NCBI GenBank assembly: GCA_910584485.1
Contig: CAJUAV010000001.1
Location: 1-64,000 of the forward strand
Origin: an uncultured Alistipes sp.
Lineage (GTDB): Bacteria; Bacteroidota; Bacteroidia; Bacteroidales; Rikenellaceae
Length of the DNA: 64,000 bases
Direction of reading: 5' to 3'
Every line of letters begins with the position of its first letter. The first letter of the stretch is position 1. This document shows positions 35,044 to 43,231 of the stretch, piece by piece. The translations under genes were made by a program, and so were the position numbers. The notes below the pieces were generated by a model, which did no database searches, was not told the DNA's origin, and saw only the letters and a list, made by a program, of their open reading frames with translations.

Positions 35044-35361
35044 GTAATAAATTCCGAATAACGACCAAATTTTATCGTTTTTCGATAGTGGAGGGCGTGC
35101 TTTTTTCGGTGGGCGGGGCGGTGGCGGGGTGTGTGCGCTTCAGAGCGGCGGGCGGAATCGACGTCGCGGACGTCGGCAGGCGCCACCGGGCGGAGAGCTG
35201 CTTCCCGCAAGAACTCGTCGCATGCCGCTCCGCTCGGCAGCGGGCAGGTGCCGACTCGGATGGCGCAGCCATCGGCGGGCCGCAGTCTGCGCCGTGCTCG
35301 CTTTGCCGCGGCGCGAAGCCCTGTGAACGCGGGAACTTTTGTGCGGTTGCGGAAAAATCCC
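35044..35361. repeat. Mosaic GC-rich repeat block 5, between divergent promoters
   Basis: No credible gene. Hairpin CGACGTC-GCG-GACGTCG (35159-35175) runs into GGCAGGCGCC with a GGGCGGAGAGCTGC arm, then CTCCGCTCGGCAGCGGGC. A second hairpin GATGGC-GCA-GCCATC (35259-35273) is followed by GGCGGGCCGCAG. Unlike most blocks it lies upstream of both neighbouring genes. Confidence 0.7.
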
Positions 35362-35369
35362 TATCTTTG
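35362..35369 (+). promoter_or_regulatory. -7 promoter box TATCTTTG for the acyl-ACP thioesterase
   Basis: Exact TAnnTTTG match, 12 bases upstream of the first possible ATG (35382) and 24 upstream of the chosen start (35394). Confidence 0.7.
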
Positions 35370-35393
35370 TTCGTTCCGAACATGCAATCGAAG

Positions 35394-36122
35394 ATGGCAG
35401 AGAAGAGTTATTTTTCCCACGAGGTCGAACCGCAGGAGGTCGATTTCACGCTGCGGGCCAAGGCGCCCGCATTGATTATGGCTGCGCTGAATGCGGCGGG
35501 CCGCGATGCCCGCTGCAAGGGATTCGGCGTCGACGAACTCGGGAACGAGAACCGCACCTGGGTGCTGGGGCGCATGGCGGTCGAATTCGACCGTCGCCCC
35601 GCGCAATACGAGCCCTATCGGGTCGAGACGTGGATCAGCGGCTACAACCGTGCGCTGTCGACGCGTAATTTCCGCCTGCTGGGCGGCGACGGCGAACCCT
35701 TCGCCAAGATCGTTTCGCAGTGGGCGATGCTCGATCTGGCGAGCCGCACGGCGGTCGACCTCTCGCAGCTGGGCGATGCGCACGACCGTTTCGTGGTGCC
35801 CGATCCCTTGCCGATCGATCCGCCGTGCCGCCTGCGTCCGCTCGGCGAAGGGGCCGAGACGACCGAGCGCCGCGTGGTCTACGGCGACATCGATTTCAAC
35901 CGCCATTTCAACACGATCCGTTATATCGAACTGATTTTCGACCGTTTGCCCGTCGAGGCGATCGCCGAGGATCGTCCCTTCCGCCTCGACATCCATTTCC
36001 TGCACGAGAGCCGCCTCGGCGAGACGCTGCGCATCGCCTGCGAAGAGTGCGAGGAGGGTTTCGGCTTCGAAATCGCGACCGAGGAGCACCCCTGCGTGCG
36101 CGCCTCGGTGCGTTGGCGGTAG
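35394..36122 (+). CDS. Acyl-ACP thioesterase (FatA-like, hotdog fold)
   Basis: Releases free fatty acid from acyl-ACP. The 242-residue protein has two hotdog repeats: N-terminal VEPQEVDFTLRAKAPALIMAALNAAG, then TWVLGRMAVEFDRRP, and a C-terminal half with the catalytic-region YGDIDFNRHFNTIRYIELIFD, including the conserved Asn and His. This matches the bacterial FatA-type family. The start MAEKSYFSHEVEP is chosen by family pattern; an ATG four codons upstream (MQSK) lies only about 7 bases from the expected transcript start. It stands at the start of a possible lipid-related pair with the ferritin-like gene, though the link looks accidental. Confidence 0.9.
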   Translation: MAEKSYFSHEVEPQEVDFTLRAKAPALIMAALNAAGRDARCKGFGVDELGNENRTWVLGRMAVEFDRRPAQYEPYRVETWISGYNRALSTRNFRLLGGDGEPFAKIVSQWAMLDLASRTAVDLSQLGDAHDRFVVPDPLPIDPPCRLRPLGEGAETTERRVVYGDIDFNRHFNTIRYIELIFDRLPVEAIAEDRPFRLDIHFLHESRLGETLRIACEECEEGFGFEIATEEHPCVRASVRWR

Positions 36123-36158
36123 GGCGTCGGATGCCCTTGCGGCTGCGAATATTTGGAA

Positions 36159-36189
36159 CGGCTTTTGCACCTGCGGGCGGCAAAAGCCG
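36159..36189 (+). terminator. Hairpin between thioesterase and ferritin-like genes
   Basis: Ten-base arms CGGCTTTTGC / GCAAAAGCCG with an 11-base loop, then ATTTCGTTTTATTT, which leads directly to the ferritin-like start at 36204. Confidence 0.6.
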
Positions 36190-36203
36190 ATTTCGTTTTA
36201 TTT

Positions 36204-36770
36204 ATGCAACATCCCGTTACCGAGCAGCACGAAGCCGTGCCCGAGACGCAGCATCGGGTCTGCGTCGACCTGTTGAACGCCGCGTTGGGCAAGGAGATCG
36301 CCACAACGTTGCAGTACCTCTATTTCCATGCCCGTTTCGAGGATGCGCGCTACCTGCATCTGTCGCAGATCATGCGCCGCATCGCCATTGCCGAAATGCG
36401 CCACATCGAGGAGTTTTCCGATCGCATCCTCTTTCTGGAGGGCGACATCGACATGAATCCCGCCTTCCGCACGCGGCAGATGGAAGACCCGACAGAGATG
36501 CTGCGATTCGCCGTGCAGCTCGAAGAGAATACGGTGCGCAGCTATAACGAGGCGGCGCGACTGGCCGCCGAGGAGCGCGATGCCGCGACGCACAAACTCT
36601 TCGAAGAGACGATCGCCGAGGAGGAGGCGCACCTCGATACCTTCCGCGCCGAACTCGACCACCTCGAGCAGTACGGGGAACGTTACCTGGCTCTTCAGGC
36701 CGAGGCGGGAAGCCGCCATGCGGCGCAGGAGCTCGGCCGTGCCAACGAAGCCTTCGAAAAGGGGGAGTAG
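36204..36770 (+). CDS. Ferritin-like / bacterioferritin-type protein
   Basis: Four-helix iron-binding protein of 188 residues. Helix 1 reads LNAALGKEIATTLQYLYFHARFED, helix 2 IMRRIAIAEMRHIEEFSDRILFLEG, helix 3 ENTVRSYNEAARLAAEE and helix 4 TIAEEEAHLDTFRAELDHL. It carries ExxH-type ligand sets (AEMRHIEEF and EEEAHLDTF) for a di-iron site. It fits bacterioferritin-like proteins of Bacteroidetes, which store iron or detoxify peroxide. Heme binding cannot be judged. The start at 36204 (MQHPVTEQHEA) is preferred because the frame upstream runs through a hairpin. A good terminator follows. Confidence 0.88.
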   Translation: MQHPVTEQHEAVPETQHRVCVDLLNAALGKEIATTLQYLYFHARFEDARYLHLSQIMRRIAIAEMRHIEEFSDRILFLEGDIDMNPAFRTRQMEDPTEMLRFAVQLEENTVRSYNEAARLAAEERDAATHKLFEETIAEEEAHLDTFRAELDHLEQYGERYLALQAEAGSRHAAQELGRANEAFEKGE

Positions 36771-36792
36771 GAGCCGCACCGCCGATTGTCGG

Positions 36793-36827
36793 AAGGGATT
36801 CCCGTCGAAGGCGGGAATCCCTTTTTT
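36793..36827 (+). terminator. Terminator after the ferritin-like gene
   Basis: Twelve-base arms AAGGGATTCCCG / CGGGAATCCCTT with a 7-base loop, followed by TTTTGGGG. Confidence 0.85.
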
Positions 36828-36906
36828 GGGGTCGATCGAAAGGACGCTTTCCCGATGGTCCCCGAGCTGCTCCGCCTCGGCAGCCGGCGGGCAGGGCGGC
36901 TGCGCC

Positions 36907-37025
36907 CCGCTCGGCAAAATGCAAGCGCCCCTCGGCTTATTCGTATCTTTGGCTTCGCCGAAGATACTTCGTCTCGGCAGAAGCAAGCTGACGTTTGCTT
37001 CTGCACTCAACTTTTATTATCTTTG
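36907..37025 (+). repeat. 74-bp promoter-bearing repeat array A (upstream of GT4 gene)
   Basis: One full unit (36944-37017) plus the 3' part of a preceding unit (36907-36943) and the first 8 bases of a following one. TATCTTTG boxes are at 36944-36951 and 37018-37025, exactly 74 bases apart. Inside the unit GTATCTTTGGC pairs with GCCGAAGATAC (loop TTC), and GCAGAAGCAA pairs with TTGCTTCTGC. The same unit recurs at 61129-61284. The last box is the probable promoter of the glycosyltransferase, 66 bases upstream of its start. Confidence 0.85.
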
Positions 37026-37091
37026 TATTCGTCCTTGTCGGGTCGTCGGCCGTGCGCGGCCGGCGTTTCGACCGACGGGATTCGTATGCTT

Positions 37092-38231
37092 ATGAAAATC
37101 ACCATCCTCGGTCCCGCGCATCCCTATCGCGGCGGTCTGGCTTCGATCATGGAGACCATGGGGCGCGTCTACCAAAGCCGCGGCCATGCGGTCGATCTCT
37201 GCACCTTCACGCGGCAATATCCCGCGCTCCTCTTCCCGGGAAAGAGCCAGACGGTCGCGACCCCGCCTCCTGCCGATCTGCGGATCCGCCGTGCGGTCGA
37301 CACCTGCCTGCCGTGGAACTGGCGGCGCGTGGGGCGGCAGCTGGCGGCCGAGCGCCCCGACATGCTCCTGTTGAAATACTGGACCCCCTTCATGGCCCCC
37401 TGCTTCGGTACGATCGCCCGCCTGGCGCGCCGCAACGGCCTGACGAAGGTGATCTGCCAGATCGACAACGTCGAGCCGCACGAACACCACTTTTTCGACC
37501 GCCCCTTCAACCGCTATTTTCTGCGTGCGGTCGACGGCTTCGTCTGCATGTCCGACGAGGTGATGCGCCAGCTGCGCACCTACACGGATGCTCCGGCGCT
37601 CTTCTCGCCCCATCCGCGTTTCGAACAGTACGGCGAGCGGGTCGACCGCACGGAGGCCTGCACGCGCCTCGGCTTCGATCCGTCGCTGCGCTATGCCCTC
37701 TTTTTCGGGCTCATCCGCGATTACAAGGGGCTCGACCTGCTGCTCGACGCCTGGGCCCGCCTGAAGCGGGCAGGACGTACCGAGGGGCGTAGGCTGATCG
37801 TGGCGGGGGAGTTCTATACCGATCCCGCTCCCTATCGGCGACAGATCGCCGAGGCGGGACTCGGGCAGGAGGTGATCCTCCACGACCGGTTCATTCCCGA
37901 TGCGGCCGTCAGCGACTACTTCTCGGCGGCCGATTTCGTCGTGTTGCCCTATCGGAGCGCCACGCAGAGCGGCGTGACGCAGATCGCCTACCAGTTCGCC
38001 ACGCCGATCATCGTCACCGACGTCGGCGGTCTGAAGGAGATCGTGCCCGACGGCCGCGTGGGGTATGTCTGCCCGCCCACCGTCGAAGGGGTCGCCGATG
38101 CCGTCGACCGCATCTGGCATGCCGATACGCTCGCCGCCTTCCATGCCGCGGCGCTCGTCGAACGCAACCGCTTCTCGTGGGAGGAGATGTGCGATCGGCT
38201 GCTGGAGGTATACGGACAGGTGAAAGGCTGA
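37092..38231 (+). CDS. GT4-type glycosyltransferase
   Basis: Cytoplasmic glycosyltransferase of 379 residues with GT-B fold. It starts MKITILGPAHPYRGGLASIMETM, where RGG lies near the donor site. The C-terminal domain has LFFGLIRDYKGLDLLLDAW, VILHDRFIPDAAVSDYFSAADFVVLPY and a donor-binding segment RSATQSGVTQIAYQFATPIIVTDVGGLKEIV, where the usual acidic ExxE glutamate region is represented by QSGVTQIA and GGLKE. Sugar and acceptor cannot be inferred; it stands alone rather than in a polysaccharide locus. An ATG two codons upstream (MLMK) is possible. Promoter is in the 74-bp repeat array. Confidence 0.9.
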   Translation: MKITILGPAHPYRGGLASIMETMGRVYQSRGHAVDLCTFTRQYPALLFPGKSQTVATPPPADLRIRRAVDTCLPWNWRRVGRQLAAERPDMLLLKYWTPFMAPCFGTIARLARRNGLTKVICQIDNVEPHEHHFFDRPFNRYFLRAVDGFVCMSDEVMRQLRTYTDAPALFSPHPRFEQYGERVDRTEACTRLGFDPSLRYALFFGLIRDYKGLDLLLDAWARLKRAGRTEGRRLIVAGEFYTDPAPYRRQIAEAGLGQEVILHDRFIPDAAVSDYFSAADFVVLPYRSATQSGVTQIAYQFATPIIVTDVGGLKEIVPDGRVGYVCPPTVEGVADAVDRIWHADTLAAFHAAALVERNRFSWEEMCDRLLEVYGQVKG

Positions 38232-38260
38232 AAGCAGGCAGCCTGTTCGAAGCTATGATA

Positions 38261-38300
38261 AAAACGACGAAAGCAACCCGCAAAGGTCGCTTTCGTCGCA
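38261..38300 (-). terminator. Terminator of the MFS transporter gene
   Basis: Ten-base arms CGACGAAAGC / GCTTTCGTCG, 14-base loop, then TTTTTATCAT on the minus strand. It also lies after the convergent glycosyltransferase gene and may serve both. Confidence 0.75.
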
Positions 38301-38320
38301 GCAGAACCGTTCACAGACGG

Positions 38321-39691
38321 TTATTTTCGGATGTTGGGCAGTTCGAGCCCGTAGCCTTTCTTCTTGTCTTCGATCTTGAGGTAGAGGCTGAAGATGAAGG
38401 CGAGCACGCCGAACGACGAGAAGATCATCATCGGCAGCAGATAGCCGCCCGTGGCATCGAGCACCTTGCCGATGAGCAGTGGCACGAGGCAGAGACCGAT
38501 GTTCTGGATCCAGAAGATCACACAGTAGGCCGAGCCGAGGATCTTCTGGTCGATGATCTTGGGCACCGAGGGCCACAGCGCTGCAGGAACGAGCGAGAAC
38601 GAGACGCCGAGGGTTACGACGAGTGCCAGAGCGAGCCACGAGCTGGGGAAGAGCGGCAGCAGGAAGGCGAAGCTCAAGTGGCAGGCGGTCATGATGACGG
38701 CGCCGACCATGAGCATCGTGGCACCCTTGCCGCGGAAATCGAGCAGCGCTCCGAGGAACGGCGTGAGGATCATCGCCAGCACGGGGAAGCAGCTGAAGAG
38801 GCGGGCGGCGGCTTCGGCGTCGAGTCCGAGGGTAACCTCCAGGTAGTTGGGCGCATAGCGCTGGAAGGGGAAGATGCCCGAATAGTACAGCACGCAGAGC
38901 AGGGCCACGAGCCAGAACATCTTGCTCGAAAAGATCGCTCCGAGGTCGCGGATGCGGAACTCCTCGTCGGCGGATTTCTCCTCCTTGAGTTCGCCGGCGG
39001 CGATGAGCTGACGGTCGAGCTTGCGATCCATGAAGACGAAGACCGTGTAGCAGAGCATGCCGATCAGCAGCAGGGCGGTGCAGAAGGCGACGGGGGCGAC
39101 GACCGACTTGTCGAAGGCGTTCGAGATCATCGGCGCGATCCACATGACGGCGAAGACGCCCAGGCGGGCGATGGCCATTTCGATGCCCATGGCGAGGGCC
39201 ATCTCCTTGCCCTGGAACCATTTTGCGATGGCCTTCGAGACGGTCGTACCGGCCATTTCGGCGCCGCAGCCGAAGATCATGAAACCGAGCGATGCCATCT
39301 TGGCGCTGCCCGGGAAGGAGCTCCACCAGCTGTCGAGCCAGCCGCAGAGGGCCGTGGTCTGGAACCAGTCGGTGATGCCGACGAACTTGATCGAGGCGCC
39401 GACGACCATCAGGGAGGCCGAGAGCAAGCCCGTGAAGCGGATGCCCATCTTGTCGAGGATGATGCCCGCGAAGATGAGGAAGAAGACGAAGACGTTCAGG
39501 AAATACTCCGAGGCGGCGTAGGTCCCGAAGGTGGCGCTGTCCCAGCCGCGCGCCGACTCGATGAGCGACTTGAGCGGCGACATGACGTCGACGAACATGT
39601 AGGCGAAGAACATCATCGAGGCGATGAGGATCAACGCTCCCCAGCGCGCCGCGAACGAGTCGTTCAGTTTTTTTGTCAAGGTTTGTGTCAT
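38321..39691 (-). CDS. MFS transporter
   Basis: Inner-membrane secondary carrier of 456 residues with twelve hydrophobic helices. The loop between spans 2 and 3 reads FAGIILDKMGIRFTGLLSAS, the usual D-(R/K)-x-G MFS motif. A long cytoplasmic central loop (about 225-250) is rich in Lys and Glu (ELKEEKSADEEFRIRDLG). Substrate not recognised. Placement in no clear metabolic operon gives no help. A C9-free repeat block lies upstream, with no clear TAnnTTTG box seen near the start. Confidence 0.88.
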   Translation of the reverse strand: MTQTLTKKLNDSFAARWGALILIASMMFFAYMFVDVMSPLKSLIESARGWDSATFGTYAASEYFLNVFVFFLIFAGIILDKMGIRFTGLLSASLMVVGASIKFVGITDWFQTTALCGWLDSWWSSFPGSAKMASLGFMIFGCGAEMAGTTVSKAIAKWFQGKEMALAMGIEMAIARLGVFAVMWIAPMISNAFDKSVVAPVAFCTALLLIGMLCYTVFVFMDRKLDRQLIAAGELKEEKSADEEFRIRDLGAIFSSKMFWLVALLCVLYYSGIFPFQRYAPNYLEVTLGLDAEAAARLFSCFPVLAMILTPFLGALLDFRGKGATMLMVGAVIMTACHLSFAFLLPLFPSSWLALALVVTLGVSFSLVPAALWPSVPKIIDQKILGSAYCVIFWIQNIGLCLVPLLIGKVLDATGGYLLPMMIFSSFGVLAFIFSLYLKIEDKKKGYGLELPNIRK

Positions 39692-39985
39692 AATCGTTTA
39701 TTAAGTTTGGTTTCAGTCTTTTTGTAGGTGGCGGGTCGCCGTTTCTCCGCCTCTGTCGGCGAACGTGCAAATCGGCCTCGCAGAGGTCGGCGGGCCGGAG
39801 CTTCGCCGCGCGAAGGCCCGCAACTCGCGTAAGACGCATCGCGAGCCCTTCGCAAGCTCCGTCCCGAGCAAAATTCGCGCTGCAGGCGCGTGCCGTTCGC
39901 CGTCGCACACGTAAGGCCCGCCTGTTGCGTGCCCTCCGCTCGGCTTCCTCCCGAGACGCCGTTCGCCGGCCGGCCCCCTTCAGGG
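39692..39985. repeat. Mosaic GC-rich repeat block 6
   Basis: No credible gene. Hairpin CGGCCTC-GCA-GAGGTCG (39773-39789, one G-T pair) is followed by GCGGGCCGGAGCTTCGC and GCGAAGGCCCGC. Next is AGCCCTTCGCAAGCTCCG, then GTGCCGTTCGCC as also found at 16489, and a CCTCCGCTCGGCTTCC block near 39933. Confidence 0.75.
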
Positions 39986-41974
39986 CTACTCCTCCGTCTT
40001 GGCGTACCGCTTCAACTGCTCGTACGCCTCCGCGATCCCCAGCTCGCCCGCCTTCGAAAGGTCGAGACACCCCTTGCGCGTATCCTTCATGAAGATCTGC
40101 ACGATGCCGCGGTTGTAGTAGGCCTCGGCGAAATAGGGGTGCTGTTCGATCGCCTTCGTGTAGTCCTCGAAGGCGGCGGGCAGGTCGCCGGCCAGGGCCT
40201 TCAGGTTCGCACGGTTGTAGTAGGCGTAGGCGAAATCGGGGAAGAGCTTCAGCACCTTGTTCAGGTCCGCTTCCGCCTCGTCGTAGCTGTAGGTGCGCTT
40301 CGAGGCGTTTTGGAGACGGTTGGCGGGATCGGCATCGATCGTGATGCGCTGGTACGAGTTGTCGATCGACGAAATAAAATCGATCATCTCGGCGCGCGTC
40401 GTCGAACGGTTCAGGTAGAGGAACGGATTCGACGGATTGAGTTCGATGGCCGCCGTATAGGTGTTCACGGCATTCGTGTACTGCTTGATGAGCCCCTGCG
40501 TAATGCCGCGCTCGAAGAGGCGGATCCACGACGGCTCCTCCGTGTTGAGGGCGCGCGCATAGGCGCGGTCGAGTCCGACGAGCGAGTCGGCCGGCAGCGT
40601 GCTTTCGCGCCACGTGAGGGTCAGGTAGCGGTTGTCGATGCGCTTGGCGAAATCCTCCAGACGCCGCGGGTGGTAGCGGCCGCCCTGCTGCGGCAGCGTG
40701 TCGGGCTGCGTGAGGGTGAATTTGTAGAGGGGCAGCAGCCGCATCTGCTCGCGGCCGCCCTGTCCGCCTGCGATGCGGTCGAACGAGCCGCCCGCGAACT
40801 TGTTGTCGAACGACAGCAGCTTGTCGAACCGCTGCGTCGTATCGGCATAGATCGAATAGGTGCTGTCGCTCAACCGTTCGCGGTAGGCGGCGATCTTGCG
40901 CTGCGCCGCGTCGCGGTCGCTGCGGGCACCCTTCTCGTCGCGCATCAGCGTGCGGAGCCGCCCGCGGTAGATGTAGGCGTTGGCGAAATCGGGGTAGAGG
41001 CGGATGGCGGCGGAGTAGTCCTCGATCGCCTGCTCGATTTCGCCCAGCTGGGCACGGACGTGGGCGCGGTTGTAGTAGACCAGCACGTTCCCGGGCGAGT
41101 AGAGGGCCACCTTGTCGTAATCCTCCAGCGCACGGTTGTAGTCGCCGATCTGGCTGCGCAGCATGGCGCGGTTGAAATAGGTGAGCGAGTTGGTCGAATC
41201 GAGGCGGATCACGTGGTCGAAATCGCGCAGGGCGTCCATCGGACGGTTCGTGTCGGCATAGACCAGCGCACGGTTGAAATAGGAGAGCAGGTAGGTCGAA
41301 TCGCAGGCGATCGCCTTGTTGAAATCGGTCTCGGCCTCGTCGAAGCGCCGCTGGGCAAGGTAGAGGGTGCCGCGGCGGTTGTAGCTGTTGGGGTATTCGC
41401 GGTTGGTGCGGATCGCCTGGTCGTAGTTCTCGTAGGCGCGCACCGTGTCCTTGAGGTGCAGGTAGCTCAATCCGCGGCAGATGTAGGCGTCGGCCACCTT
41501 CGTCTCCTGACGGATGAACTTGTCGAAATCGGCGATCGCCTCGTCGAACTGCTGGTTGAGCAGGCGCGTGACGCCGCGGCTGTAGTAGGGACCGGGGAGG
41601 TCGGGGCGCAGCTCGATCGCTTCGCGGAAATCCTGCAGCGCGTCGTCGTAGTTGCCCAGGCGCGAACGGGTGATGGCGCGGTAGGTGTAGGCCTGCGTGT
41701 AGACGGGGTTGAGGCGGATGGCGGTCGAAAAATCGGCCTCGGCACCCAGCAGGTCGTCGAGGTTGTATTTGGCGATGCCGCGCAGGAAATAGCCTTCGTA
41801 GGCCTCTTCGTCGAAGCGCAACAGCGTATTGAGCACGCGGATCGCATCCTGGTAGTCGTTGTTCATCATGCGCGAACGACCCACCCAGAAGAAGTAGTCG
41901 CGGTTGTACTGTGCCGAGACGTGCGTCGTGCACGTCAGCAGCAGCACCAGCGCTATCGTCAGTTTTTTGAGCAT
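39986..41974 (-). CDS. TPR-repeat protein with signal peptide
   Basis: Exported protein of 662 residues; MLKKLTIALVLLLTCTTHVSAQ is a signal peptide. Most of the rest is tetratricopeptide repeats, each about 34 residues with the A/Y-N-R pattern (AYTYRAITRSRLGNYDDALQDF, SYFNRALVYADTNRPMDALRDF, VYYNRAHVRAQLGEIEQAIEDY). I count at least ten repeats in two blocks (about 25-350 and 480-650), split by a less regular stretch with GGQGGREQMRLLPLYKFTL. Such proteins scaffold envelope assemblies; the partner is unknown. It follows era by 37 bases, so cotranscription is likely. Confidence 0.9.
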   Translation of the reverse strand: MLKKLTIALVLLLTCTTHVSAQYNRDYFFWVGRSRMMNNDYQDAIRVLNTLLRFDEEAYEGYFLRGIAKYNLDDLLGAEADFSTAIRLNPVYTQAYTYRAITRSRLGNYDDALQDFREAIELRPDLPGPYYSRGVTRLLNQQFDEAIADFDKFIRQETKVADAYICRGLSYLHLKDTVRAYENYDQAIRTNREYPNSYNRRGTLYLAQRRFDEAETDFNKAIACDSTYLLSYFNRALVYADTNRPMDALRDFDHVIRLDSTNSLTYFNRAMLRSQIGDYNRALEDYDKVALYSPGNVLVYYNRAHVRAQLGEIEQAIEDYSAAIRLYPDFANAYIYRGRLRTLMRDEKGARSDRDAAQRKIAAYRERLSDSTYSIYADTTQRFDKLLSFDNKFAGGSFDRIAGGQGGREQMRLLPLYKFTLTQPDTLPQQGGRYHPRRLEDFAKRIDNRYLTLTWRESTLPADSLVGLDRAYARALNTEEPSWIRLFERGITQGLIKQYTNAVNTYTAAIELNPSNPFLYLNRSTTRAEMIDFISSIDNSYQRITIDADPANRLQNASKRTYSYDEAEADLNKVLKLFPDFAYAYYNRANLKALAGDLPAAFEDYTKAIEQHPYFAEAYYNRGIVQIFMKDTRKGCLDLSKAGELGIAEAYEQLKRYAKTEE

Positions 41975-42011
41975 GCTTTTTTGTTCCTTAACGGATCGTC
42001 GCCGCGGTTTA

Positions 42012-42893
42012 TTATTCGAGCTCGTAGCCGAAGCGCTTCAGTTCGCGGTCGTTGTTGCGCCAGTCGTCGTTGACCTTGACGAAGAGCTGCAGGAAGACCT
42101 TCTTGCCGAGGAAGGCTTCGAGCTCCTTGCGGGCCCCTTCGCCGACTTTTTTGAGGCGCTCGCCCTTGTGGCCGATGACGATTCCCTTCTGCGAGTCGCG
42201 GGCCACGTAGATCGTCGCGGCGATGCGGTCGATCGTCGGCTCCTCCTTGTAGCTGTCGATGGCGATTTCGCAGCAGTAGGGGATCTCCTTGTCGTAGTGG
42301 CGCAGGATCTGTTCGCGGACGATTTCCGAGGCGAAGAAACGCAGCGTCTTGTCGGTCAGCGTATCTTTGGGGTAGTAGGCCTCGCCTTCGGGCAGCAGTT
42401 CGAGGATCGTGCGGAAAAGCCCCTCCGTGTTGAAATTCTCGCGGGCCGAGGCGGGGACGATGCGCGCTTCGGGCAGCTGCTCGTGCCAGCGGGCGACGAG
42501 CGCTTCGAGCGCTTCGGGGGTCGTCAGGTCGATCTTGTTGATGACCACCACGACGGGGACGCTCGTGCGGCGGATGCGGTCGAGGATTTCGGCCGCGCGG
42601 TCACTCTCTTCGACCGTGTCGGTGACGAAGAGGATCACGTCGGCGTCGGTGAGGGCCCCCGTGACGAATTTCATCATCGACTCCTGCAGCTTGTAGGCGG
42701 GCTTCAGAATGCCCGGCGTGTCGGAGTAGACGATCTGGAAGTCGTCGCCCGAGACGACGCCCATGATGCGGTGGCGCGTGGTCTGCGCCTTGGAGGTGAT
42801 GATCGAGAGTTTTTCGCCCACCAGCCGGTTCATGAGGGTCGATTTGCCGACGTTGGGGTTGCCGATGATGTTGACGAAGCCGCTTTTGTGCAT
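42012..42893 (-). CDS. era: GTPase Era
   Basis: Essential GTPase that binds 16S rRNA and aids 30S assembly, attached to the inner membrane in part. The 293-residue protein has G1 GNPNVGKS, G3 DTPG, G4 NKID and G5 SARE, plus the Era-specific SKAQTTRHRIMGV near 40. The C-terminal KH domain includes KGIVIGHKGERLKKVGEGARKELE. Start MHKSGFVNIIGNP. A TATCTTTG box lies about 26 bases upstream. The TPR gene follows. Confidence 0.97.
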   Translation of the reverse strand: MHKSGFVNIIGNPNVGKSTLMNRLVGEKLSIITSKAQTTRHRIMGVVSGDDFQIVYSDTPGILKPAYKLQESMMKFVTGALTDADVILFVTDTVEESDRAAEILDRIRRTSVPVVVVINKIDLTTPEALEALVARWHEQLPEARIVPASARENFNTEGLFRTILELLPEGEAYYPKDTLTDKTLRFFASEIVREQILRHYDKEIPYCCEIAIDSYKEEPTIDRIAATIYVARDSQKGIVIGHKGERLKKVGEGARKELEAFLGKKVFLQLFVKVNDDWRNNDRELKRFGYELE

Positions 42894-42918
42894 GTTTCCG
42901 AAAAAGATGAATTTCGGA

Positions 42919-42926
42919 CAAAGATA
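42919..42926 (-). promoter_or_regulatory. -7 promoter box TATCTTTG for era
   Basis: Exact TAnnTTTG match, 26 bases upstream of the ATG. Confidence 0.7.
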
Positions 42927-43178
42927 GGAATTTCTTCTGATTTATTTGCGTATTTATCTTCAAACGGCTGCCTCCGCAACGATAAAAGACGATTTCCGAC
43001 GGTCGTTCGTGCTCTTCCTGCGTGTCGTCTCCGCACGAAAAAGCGCCGGCGGATCGACCTCGGCGAGGGGGCGGAGACGCGCCGCGCTCCTCTCGTCGAC
43101 AAATTCTGCAACTGTCACGGTGCGGGTTGCGAGACGGACGATCGCGGCGAAACGTTCCGCGAAAAAGAGTAGATACGA
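42927..43178. other. Gap without a gene between era and ffh
   Basis: No credible gene. Short frames run through it without start context or family pattern. No mosaic repeat module is seen. The stretch ends in the ffh terminator hairpin at 43180. Confidence 0.5.
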
Positions 43179-43179
43179 C

Positions 43180-43210
43180 AACGGGACGACCCCATGAAGG
43201 TCGTCCCGTT
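43180..43210 (-). terminator. Hairpin after ffh
   Basis: Twelve-base perfect arms AACGGGACGACC / GGTCGTCCCGTT with loop CCATGAA, 22 bases past the ffh stop. The tail GTCGTATCT is weakly U-rich. Confidence 0.7.
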
Positions 43211-43231
43211 TCGGTGGTTTCGATCGACGGG

